A stretch of DNA of 19,387 bases from Caldithrix sp. (GTDB taxonomy: Bacteria > KSB1 > UBA2214 > DYKH01). The stretch covers positions 10,238-29,624 of the forward strand of contig DYKH01000067.1 of NCBI GenBank assembly GCA_020722685.1, read 5' to 3'. Below, piece after piece: positions 7,092 through 12,978 of this stretch. Positions within the stretch are counted from its first letter, which is position 1. Each line of letters begins with the position of its first letter. A model generated the notes under the pieces. It was given only the letters and a program-made list of their open reading frames with translations. It had not been told where the DNA came from and did no database searches. A program made the translations under genes and the position numbers.

Positions 7092-7349
7092 ATGAACCTT
7101 TATATTGTGAAGTATGTGGAAACCATGTTGCGTCGGGCAAATTACGAATTTGATGACCAGACAAATTCTTGGTGTGCCAGCGTTGACGCGTTACCCGGCG
7201 TTTATGCCCAGGCGGATACGGTCGAAGATGTTCGAGCCGAATTAGCCGAAGTGATTGAGGAGTATGTTTTGGTCTCGTTACAGGAAGGACATCCGTTGCC
7301 CAAATTTAAGGATTTTCGTAAGCCAACCAAGGCGGCTGTCCATGGCTAA
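7092..7349 (+). CDS. hicB: HicB-family antitoxin
   Basis: This is a short (85-residue) HicB-like antitoxin that should bind and neutralise the HicA toxin encoded immediately downstream. The family signature is the partial RNase H-like fold: a strand leading into YEFDDQTNSWCASVDALPGV (about residues 19-38), then YAQADTVEDVRAELAEVIEEYV and the hydrophobic end LQEGHPLP. There is no obvious extra helix-turn-helix or ribbon-helix-helix domain, which fits the short HicB type. GGAGA sits 6 bases before the ATG. Its last 8 bases overlap hicA, so the pair is translationally coupled. The antitoxin gene comes first, the reverse of the E. coli hicA-hicB order but common elsewhere. Confidence 0.88.
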   Translation: MNLYIVKYVETMLRRANYEFDDQTNSWCASVDALPGVYAQADTVEDVRAELAEVIEEYVLVSLQEGHPLPKFKDFRKPTKAAVHG

Positions 7350-7560
7350 ACTGACACCCATTTCACGGAACGATCTCATTCGAAAACTAAGAAATCTTGG
7401 ATTTGATGGTCCGTTTGTGGCAACGCGTCACCAATTCATGCTACGAGAAAGCCAGAAGATATTTATTCCCAATCCACATGGTAAAGATATTGGTGTGCCA
7501 CTTGTACGCCGCATAATAAAACAGCTTCATATCACAGTTGAAGAATTTAGTAAATTATGA
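7342..7560 (+). CDS. hicA: HicA-family mRNA interferase toxin
   Basis: The product is 72 residues starting at the ATG at 7342, which overlaps the hicB end by 8 bases; a longer in-frame extension to 7255 is a shadow of hicB. HicA toxins are small double-stranded-RNA-binding-fold proteins that cleave mRNA, using a conserved histidine. Visible signatures are ISRNDLIRKLRNLGFDGPF (helix 1), the RHQFM strand carrying the candidate catalytic His, FIPNPHGKDIGVPLVRRI, and the C-terminal helix IKQLHITVEEF. Its length is normal for the family, and nothing suggests inactivation. It forms a type II toxin-antitoxin pair with hicB. Confidence 0.88.
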   Translation: MAKLTPISRNDLIRKLRNLGFDGPFVATRHQFMLRESQKIFIPNPHGKDIGVPLVRRIIKQLHITVEEFSKL

Positions 7561-7603
7561 GACGTAATAATTTTCCGGCATCTATCCCGCTGCTTGTGAG
7601 GTC

Positions 7604-7638
7604 AATGTGCGACGCACTTCTCAAGTGCGTCGCACATT
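7604..7638. repeat. Palindrome of the GCGACGCACTT family, copy 2
   Basis: The arms 7604-7619 and 7623-7638 form a perfect 16-bp inverted repeat with a CTC loop, the longest in this family here. It lies 44 bases after the hicA stop and 24 bases before the thioredoxin start. The right arm is followed by TT then AGTAAGGA, the likely ribosome-binding site of the next gene, so a hairpin here could affect either transcription from hicA or translation of the next gene. Confidence 0.82.
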
Positions 7639-7661
7639 TTAGTAAGGATTCTAAAACACAA

Positions 7662-8222
7662 ATGAAATATAGAATTTTTTGGCTTTATTTTTTGTTGTTT
7701 ATCGCCGGTATTTCAGCGCTGCCTTTTGCCCAGAACCTTCACGGAAGTTCCCAGGTTCCGGGAAAATCTGAGTTAGCCATTGGACAGCCTGCGCCTTCCT
7801 TCTTCCTCAAAAGCCTCAGCGGTGAGGACTTTTTCCTGCGTGACCACTGCGGCAAGCCGCGGCAAGTATGGCAAAAAAAAACACAGCGCGTTGTCGTCAT
7901 GAGTTTTTTCGCCACCTATTGCCTTCCCTGCCTAAAAGAAATCCCTGCACTTCATAGCTTATCCGAGGAATTCAAAGAAAAAGCGCTTTTCATCCTCATC
8001 GACTTGAAAGAAGAGCCTGATAAAGTGAACGCCTACGTCGCCAAGCATCATATTCACCTTTCCATCTTGCTGGATCGCTTTGGCGTAGTGGCAGAAAAAT
8101 ATGGCGTCAATGCCTTGCCAAGCTTATTCATCATCGACCAGCAGGGCATAGTCCGCCACATCCAGCGCGGCTATCAAAAAAATTTGGCCAAGGATATTCG
8201 GGGAGTAATAGCAAAGTATTAA
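7662..8222 (+). CDS. TlpA/ResA-like periplasmic thioredoxin-fold protein
   Basis: The product is 186 residues. ATG 7662 is preferred over the ATG at 7557 because it begins a proper signal or anchor segment (MKYRIFWLYFLLFIAGISALPFAQ), and because the upstream extension reads through the palindrome. The mature part is an AhpC-TSA/TlpA thioredoxin fold, about 42-180: AIGQPAPSFFLKSLSG, VVVMSFFATYCLPCLKEIPALH with the redox CLPC at Cys87 and Cys90, and the cis-Pro strand NALPSLFIID. An extra cysteine at residue 63 (RDHCGKPR) lies in an insertion before the active-site strand. Such proteins reduce disulfides in the periplasm, often for cytochrome c maturation or other envelope redox tasks; no such partner genes are nearby. 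It is flanked by two palindromes of the same family. Confidence 0.88.
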   Translation: MKYRIFWLYFLLFIAGISALPFAQNLHGSSQVPGKSELAIGQPAPSFFLKSLSGEDFFLRDHCGKPRQVWQKKTQRVVVMSFFATYCLPCLKEIPALHSLSEEFKEKALFILIDLKEEPDKVNAYVAKHHIHLSILLDRFGVVAEKYGVNALPSLFIIDQQGIVRHIQRGYQKNLAKDIRGVIAKY

Positions 8223-8233
8223 CAGAGCAACGT

Positions 8234-8258
8234 GCAACGCACTTGCGAAGTGCGTTGC
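8234..8258. repeat. Palindrome of the GCGACGCACTT family, copy 3
   Basis: The arms 8234-8244 (GCAACGCACTT) and 8248-8258 are a perfect 11-bp inverted repeat around GCG. The G-to-A change in the left arm is matched by C-to-T in the right arm relative to copies 1 and 2, so pairing is kept (a compensatory change). It starts 12 bases after the thioredoxin stop. Confidence 0.8.
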
Positions 8259-8348
8259 TCATTCACGTGTGGTAGCCAGATAGATATGGAAACTTGGAGT
8301 ATTCGGGTAAAATACAGCCATAGACGGATAATAAAAGGAAGAGGAAAT

Positions 8349-9887
8349 ATGAAATTAGCATTGGCATTTTTTGCTCTTTTCTGCTGTACTCAATCTTTGT
8401 TTGGGCAAAACCGCATCATCATAAATGCCGATCTGGGGAAAGACACCATCAGCCGCCACATCTACGGACATTTTTCCGAACACTTGGGTCGCTGCATCTA
8501 CGGCGGCTTCTACGTAGGTGAAGACAACGCCACCATCCCACACACGCGCGGCATACGCAAGGACGTGGTGCAGGCGCTGAAAAGAATGAAAATCCCCAAT
8601 CTCCGCTGGCCGGGCGGCTGCTTTGCGGACACCTATCACTGGAAGGACGGCATCGGCCCCAAAGCCGGTCGGCCCACCATCGTCAACACCTGGTGGGGCG
8701 GCGTGACAGAGGACAACAGCTTTGGCACGCACGAATTCCTCGATCTGTGCGAGCAGTTGGGCGCCGAGCCATACATCACCGGCAACGTCGGCAGTGGGAC
8801 GGTGCAAGAACTGGCGCAATGGGTGGAATATGTCAATTTTGCTGGCGTCAGTCCCATGTCCAAGCTGAGGAAGGAAAACGGTCACGAGCAAGCGTGGAAA
8901 GTCAGATTCTGGGGCGTGGGCAATGAAGCTTGGGGCTGCGGCGGTAACATGCGCGCCGAGCATTATGTGGATGTCTATCGCAAATATGCCACCTTCATGA
9001 ATGCCTCCTGGGGCGACCTCAAGCTGTTCCGCATCGCCTCCGGCGCCAACTCTGGTGACTATCACTGGACCGAAGTTCTGATGCGCGACATTCCGTTGTC
9101 GCTATTGGAAGGGATCGCCCTGCATCATTATTCGGCCATCGATTGGGGAAAGAAAAGCTCGGCCACGAAGTTTGGCGAAGAAGAATATTTTTCCACCATG
9201 AAGCGGGCACTGCTCATGGAAGAGCTGGTGCAAAAGCACTCAACCATCATGGACAGATATGATCCGCAGAAACGAGTCGCCTTGGTCGTGGACGAATGGG
9301 GCGGCTGGTACAACGTGGAGCCGAACACCAATCCGGCTTTTCTCTACCAGCAAAACACCCTGCGCGACGCCATGATCGCCGGGGTGACGCTGAACATCTT
9401 TAACAATCACTGCGATCGCGTGCGCATGGCCAATCTGGCGCAGACCATCAACGTCCTGCAGGCGGTCATTCTGACACAAGAAGAAAAAATGCTGCTGACG
9501 CCTACTTATCACGTGATGGAAATGTACGCTGTTCACCAAGACGCGACCTTATTGCCGATTCAAGTACAAAGCGAGGACTATCTCTCGGGCCAGGAAAAAC
9601 TAAAAGCCATCTCGGCATCGGCATCCAAAGACAAGAACGGCGTGATTCACATTTCTTTGGTGAATATCGACGCGCAAAAAGCACAAGAAGTGTCTCTCGA
9701 TTTGCGCGGCTACAAGATGAGTTCGGTTTCCGGTCGAATTCTCACTTCGGGAAAATTACAGGACCACAACACCTTTGAAAAGCCGGAGAAGGTCAAGCCG
9801 GACGTTTATGACGGTGCGATCATAAACGGGAATCTAGTGAAAGCAAAACTGCCGCCGTTTTCGGTGGTGGTATTGGAGATTAGGTAG
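8349..9887 (+). CDS. GH51 alpha-L-arabinofuranosidase, secreted
   Basis: The product is 512 residues and hydrolyses terminal alpha-L-arabinofuranosyl bonds, as in arabinan, arabinoxylan or arabinogalactan. The ATG at 8349 is chosen because GGAAGAGG precedes it and it begins a signal peptide ([20 protein letters not shown]); the frame extends upstream to 8232 through a palindrome and is not used. GH51 signatures are [48 protein letters not shown] with the acid/base Glu193, HHYS, and VVDEWGGWY with the nucleophile Glu316. A C-terminal beta domain (about 400-512) ends in [11 protein letters not shown]. The family and catalytic residues are intact. Export to the periplasm or surface is predicted. 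It is followed by a transporter gene 57 bases downstream, suggesting release and uptake of arabinose or small oligosaccharides. Confidence 0.94.
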   Translation: MKLALAFFALFCCTQSLFGQNRIIINADLGKDTISRHIYGHFSEHLGRCIYGGFYVGEDNATIPHTRGIRKDVVQALKRMKIPNLRWPGGCFADTYHWKDGIGPKAGRPTIVNTWWGGVTEDNSFGTHEFLDLCEQLGAEPYITGNVGSGTVQELAQWVEYVNFAGVSPMSKLRKENGHEQAWKVRFWGVGNEAWGCGGNMRAEHYVDVYRKYATFMNASWGDLKLFRIASGANSGDYHWTEVLMRDIPLSLLEGIALHHYSAIDWGKKSSATKFGEEEYFSTMKRALLMEELVQKHSTIMDRYDPQKRVALVVDEWGGWYNVEPNTNPAFLYQQNTLRDAMIAGVTLNIFNNHCDRVRMANLAQTINVLQAVILTQEEKMLLTPTYHVMEMYAVHQDATLLPIQVQSEDYLSGQEKLKAISASASKDKNGVIHISLVNIDAQKAQEVSLDLRGYKMSSVSGRILTSGKLQDHNTFEKPEKVKPDVYDGAIINGNLVKAKLPPFSVVVLEIR

Positions 9888-9896
9888 AATCTATTG

Positions 9897-9918
9897 GGAA
9901 GCCTGGAGCTTCCGGGAA
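9897..9918. repeat. Palindrome of the CCGGAAGCT family, copy 3 (degenerate)
   Basis: The right half, GAGCTTCCGGGAAG (about 9905-9918), is intact, but the left arm is shortened to GGAAGC (9897-9902), leaving a 6-bp stem with a 5-base loop. It begins 10 bases after the GH51 stop, the same position relative to a gene end as the other copies. It is probably a decayed member. Confidence 0.55.
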
Positions 9919-9943
9919 GATACACAAAACATGGAAGAATGAA

Positions 9944-11428
9944 ATGGAGCAGGTGACTAAGCAACTCAACGAATCCGCCCCTTTGCGGTGGTTTATCTTG
10001 GTGCTCATTAGTGTGCTTACTATCGGTACCTATTGGTTCCAGGATTGTTTGGGACCGCTCAAGCCGCTGATGATCAGTCAACTCGGCCTCAACAATAGCC
10101 AATTCGGCACCTTGGTCAGCGCCACCACCTGGGCCAACCTCGCCTTAATGATCATCCTCGGCGGCATGGCCTTGGATCGCTGGGGTATTCGCAAGACCGG
10201 CATTATTTTCGGCTCGCTCGCTGCCATCGGCGCGGGCTTGGTTGCGTTTGGGAGTATGGGCGCATTCGGTCATGATAAAAAGACCATGCTCACGGTCATG
10301 ACCATTGGCAGAATCTTGTTCGGCACCGGACTGGAAACCAGTTGCGTGTTGATCTCGCGAATTATTATCAAATGGTTCACAGGGTACGAGCTGGCTTTAG
10401 CCATGGCTCTCAACGTGGGATTCGGTCGCTTAGGTACCGCATTCACCAATCTTTTGGGTGTAGAAATCGCCGACGGTAGCGTGACTCGAGGTCTCTCCTT
10501 TGCCGCCTCCCTGATCGGTCTTGGTTTGATTTTCTTCTTGGTCTATTTGATCTTTGACGTAAAATTTGACAAACGAGCACAAGAAAGCCCTGATAGCGCC
10601 GAGCCGGCCAAGAAGAAGGAATTCGAATTCAGCGACCTAATTGCCCTGATCAGCGATCGCTCCTTCATCTTCATCGCCTTGCTGTGCGTGTCTTTCTACT
10701 CGGCCGTCTTTCCCTTCATCCAATACGCACCCGACCTCTTGGTCAATAAATTCGGCTTTTCTCTCGAAATGCCGAGTACCCTCGGGATGAGCTTTTTGGA
10801 GAAAGTGTCCGCATTTCTGCATAACGGCCCCAAGGTCACCAGTCTCATCCCCTTCGGCACCATTCTCTTCACGCCGATCTTCGGCAGATTGGTGGACAAG
10901 AAGGGCAAAGCTGCTTCGATCATGATGCTGGGATCATTCCTGCTCATCTTTGCCCACCTCTCATTGTCGGTCTTTAACAACCTCGCTCTGGCCTATGCTG
11001 GTTTGTTCTGTCTGGGCATCGGCTTTTCACTGGTGCCGGCGGCCATGTGGCCTTCTCTGGCAAAAATAGTGGCTGAACATCGTTTGGGCACTGCATACGG
11101 CACCATGTTCACCATCCAGAACTATGGACTGGCCCTATTCTATTGGGGCATCGGCAAAATGGTGGACATAACCAATCCGGAGGTGCTGAGAATCATTGCG
11201 GAGCTACGCCGGAAATACGAGAGTATGAGCTGGTCGCCCGATCAGATTGGGCAACAGATTGAGAAGGACATTGCCAGCGGTCTCATTCCGCCGTGGGACT
11301 ATACCATAGCCATTCTGATGCTGGTACTGTTGGGTGTGATCTCGATCTTTTTGGCCTATCAGCTCAAGCGCGCCGACAAGGCGCAGAACTATGGATTGGA
11401 ATTGCCGTCCAATGCAAAGAGGAGCTAA
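9944..11428 (+). CDS. Major facilitator superfamily transporter
   Basis: The product is a 494-residue inner-membrane carrier with about 12 hydrophobic segments. The start ATG 9944 has GGAAGA 7 bases upstream. MFS motif A appears after helix 2 as GGMALDRWGIRKTG (about residues 66-79) and again in the second half as FGRLVDKKGKA. A charged cytoplasmic loop (about 207-225, KFDKRAQESPDSAEPAKKK) separates the two six-helix halves. A second hydrophilic insertion (about 415-445, RRKYESMSWSPDQIG) precedes the last helix. The substrate is not readable from sequence. Its place directly after the arabinofuranosidase and before other polysaccharide genes suggests a sugar or sugar-acid importer; this is inference. 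It is probably co-transcribed with GH51, as only a degenerate palindrome lies between them. Confidence 0.9.
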   Translation: MEQVTKQLNESAPLRWFILVLISVLTIGTYWFQDCLGPLKPLMISQLGLNNSQFGTLVSATTWANLALMIILGGMALDRWGIRKTGIIFGSLAAIGAGLVAFGSMGAFGHDKKTMLTVMTIGRILFGTGLETSCVLISRIIIKWFTGYELALAMALNVGFGRLGTAFTNLLGVEIADGSVTRGLSFAASLIGLGLIFFLVYLIFDVKFDKRAQESPDSAEPAKKKEFEFSDLIALISDRSFIFIALLCVSFYSAVFPFIQYAPDLLVNKFGFSLEMPSTLGMSFLEKVSAFLHNGPKVTSLIPFGTILFTPIFGRLVDKKGKAASIMMLGSFLLIFAHLSLSVFNNLALAYAGLFCLGIGFSLVPAAMWPSLAKIVAEHRLGTAYGTMFTIQNYGLALFYWGIGKMVDITNPEVLRIIAELRRKYESMSWSPDQIGQQIEKDIASGLIPPWDYTIAILMLVLLGVISIFLAYQLKRADKAQNYGLELPSNAKRS

Positions 11429-11465
11429 CGAGAAGAGCAGTCACAAATCCATACCGCTCCATCTC

Positions 11466-11488
11466 CTCGGAAGCTTGGAGCTTCCGAG
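11466..11488. terminator. Palindrome of the CCGGAAGCT family, copy 4
   Basis: The arms 11466-11475 (CTCGGAAGCT) and 11479-11488 are a perfect 10-bp inverted repeat around TGG. The outer bases differ from the other copies (CTCGG instead of CCCGG), but the matching change in the other arm preserves pairing. It lies 38 bases after the MFS stop and 5 bases before the long repeat. There is no T-run, so a terminator role rests on position only. Confidence 0.65.
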
Positions 11489-11493
11489 TAGGG

Positions 11494-11574
11494 ATTGACA
11501 ATTGAACGTTGAAGGTTGACAATTAACTATTGGAGAACAATCAATGTTCAACGTTCAATGGCCAACGTTCAATG
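11494..11574. repeat. CAACGTTCAAT-type long imperfect palindrome, copy 2
   Basis: It begins ATTGACAATTGAACGTTGAA and ends GCCAACGTTCAAT, the inverse of the first unit. Its right part (11541-11573) equals 851-883 except for one base, in the same orientation. Like copy 1 it touches a CCGGAAGCT palindrome, though here the palindrome is on the left rather than the right. The last bases (TTCAAT, 11568-11573) could serve as a -35 for the TATAAT at 11590. Confidence 0.75.
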
Positions 11575-11595
11575 ATGACAGTTGCCCGTTATAAT
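11568..11595 (+). promoter_or_regulatory. Candidate promoter for the DUF1080 gene
   Basis: TATAAT at 11590-11595 is a perfect sigma-70 -10 hexamer. A weak -35 (TTCAAT, 11568-11573) lies 16 bases upstream, inside the end of the long repeat. The transcript would have a leader of about 180 bases. It is a candidate only, given the poor -35. Confidence 0.35.
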
Positions 11596-11780
11596 TGTAT
11601 TCTTGCGCAGCTTGTCAGGAAGAATCCCTTCAAAAGGAAAAACAATCCAAAGACCATAACTCTACACCTTGACAGAATTCCTCCAAAGTGACAACCCGTT
11701 TATTGGCTATAAACCAGGCCTAACGACGTTCGTATTCAAACCAAACCAACAAAAACTAACGACACCTTTTAGGAGGCTCT

Positions 11781-12806
11781 ATGCTCAATCTATCAAAACA
11801 GTTCTGCAATGGGGTTTTACTCATACTTCTGTTGGCAACCTTGGCAAGCGCACAAAGCGAGCCCAACGTCGCCCCATTTCTCGGCCGCTGGGCGTTGTAC
11901 CTGCCAAACGGCGCCGGCTGGCTGGAGGTGCGGCAGGAGAACGGCTACCTCGATGCCGATATTTTGTGGTACGGCGGCAGCGTCGTGCCGGTTGATAACG
12001 TGTATCTGGATGGCGACAAATTGATCGTCACTCGCAACAGTCAGGCAGTTCGCATGAAGAATGCCGCAGGCGAAGCCACCCGCACGCAAACCATCACAAC
12101 CCGGCTGGTCTTCTCGCTCTACGGCGACGTGCTGGTGGGCGAAAATTGCGAGCCAAGCAGAAACGGCATCGGCAAGCGAACCACCAAGTTCACCGGCGCC
12201 AAAATTCCTGACCTGCCTCCCAAACCGGATCTGACCAAGCTCAAATTCGGCAAGCCGATCACTCTTTTTAACGGCAAGGACCTGACCGGCTGGACCTTGG
12301 TCAATCCGAGTGACAAGAACGGCTGGCGGGCTGAAAACGGGACGTTGATCAACGACCCTGTGCAAAAAGAAGGCGAGCCCCATATCAATTACGGCAACCT
12401 CAGGACCGAAAAGACATTCGAGGATTTCAATCTTAGAATCGATGTCAATGTGCCCAAGGGAGATAACAGCGGTATTTACTTGCGCGGCATCTACGAGGTG
12501 CAGGTGTTGGACAGCTACGGAAAGCCTCTCGACTCCCATCACATGGGCGCCATCTACAGCCGCATCACCCCAAGCGTCGCTGCGGAAAAGCCGGCAGGCG
12601 AATGGCAAAGCTTTGACATCACCCTGTGCGATCGGCACGTACATGTTGTGCTGAACGGCAAGACCATCATCGCCAATCAGCCGCTATACGGCGTCACCGG
12701 CGGCGCCTTGACCGCCGATGAGTTTTCGCCCGGCCCGATTTATTTGCAGGGCGATCACGGCCATGTCATGTACCGGAACATCGTCTTGACGCCTATTATC
12801 AAGTAG
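11781..12806 (+). CDS. Secreted DUF1080 (3-keto-disaccharide hydrolase-like) protein
   Basis: The product is 341 residues from ATG 11781 with a strong TAGGAGG ribosome-binding site. A signal peptide spans about 1-25 (LLILLLATLASAQ). Residues 27-140 form a separate small beta-rich domain (FLGRWALYLPNGAGWLEVR...TKFTGAKIPDLPP). The C-terminal DUF1080 concanavalin-like jelly-roll spans about 155-340: ITLFNGKDLTGWTLVN, WRAENGTLIND, FEDFNLRIDVNVPKGDNSGIY, YEVQVLDSYGK, GEWQSFDITL, GPIYLQGDHGHVMYRNI. Family members include 3-keto-glucoside hydrolases and carbohydrate-binding modules; the D-N-SG-YLRG and Q-GDH-GxVxYRNI motifs are all present. Its place in the glycosidase cluster suggests it acts on, or binds, oligosaccharides in the periplasm. 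The exact reaction is not established. Confidence 0.88.
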   Translation: MLNLSKQFCNGVLLILLLATLASAQSEPNVAPFLGRWALYLPNGAGWLEVRQENGYLDADILWYGGSVVPVDNVYLDGDKLIVTRNSQAVRMKNAAGEATRTQTITTRLVFSLYGDVLVGENCEPSRNGIGKRTTKFTGAKIPDLPPKPDLTKLKFGKPITLFNGKDLTGWTLVNPSDKNGWRAENGTLINDPVQKEGEPHINYGNLRTEKTFEDFNLRIDVNVPKGDNSGIYLRGIYEVQVLDSYGKPLDSHHMGAIYSRITPSVAAEKPAGEWQSFDITLCDRHVHVVLNGKTIIANQPLYGVTGGALTADEFSPGPIYLQGDHGHVMYRNIVLTPIIK

Positions 12807-12827
12807 CAAAAACGGGCATGAAATTGC

Positions 12828-12864
12828 AAGCTACCCGGAAGCTTGCAGCCTTCGGGTAGCTTTT
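12828..12864 (+). terminator. Palindrome of the CCGGAAGCT family, copy 5, followed by T-run
   Basis: The arms 12828-12843 and 12847-12862 form a 16-bp stem with two imperfect pairs and a TGC loop. TTTT at 12861-12864 overlaps the stem end. It lies 22 bases after the DUF1080 stop. Of the five copies this one most resembles an intrinsic terminator. Confidence 0.65.
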
Positions 12865-12978
12865 CCAGCAGCACAATGCTTTGATGCTGCATAATAAACT
12901 CGGAATACCTGCATGCAAGTCCGCATCGATGAATTGCGCAGCTTTTTCGATGACCCATTAAGGCATAAAAGGAGTATG

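Larger units (their letters stand above)
11429..11780. other. Repeat-rich spacer between the MFS and DUF1080 genes
   Basis: From left to right this gap contains a CCGGAAGCT palindrome (11466-11488), the second copy of the long CAACGTTCAAT repeat (11494-11574), a perfect TATAAT (11590-11595) and about 185 bases of A/C-rich leader. It ends in a strong ribosome-binding site, TAGGAGG, just before ATG 11781. A plus-strand open frame from 11669 overlaps the DUF1080 gene out of frame and is not a gene. Confidence 0.55.

Noticed and set aside
8355..9065. 236-codon open frame on the minus strand
   Set aside because: It lies inside the GH51 gene, whose motifs and catalytic residues are intact in the plus frame. 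It has no family resemblance and is a shadow of a GC-rich third codon position.
11669..11697. Perfect TTGACA as a -35 for the DUF1080 gene
   Set aside because: No -10-like hexamer lies 15-19 bases downstream (the region reads CAACCC). The nearest TATAAA, at 11708, is 33 bases away.
11817..12644. 275-codon open frame on the minus strand
   Set aside because: It is antisense to the DUF1080 gene, which has a signal peptide, ribosome-binding site and clear domain motifs.
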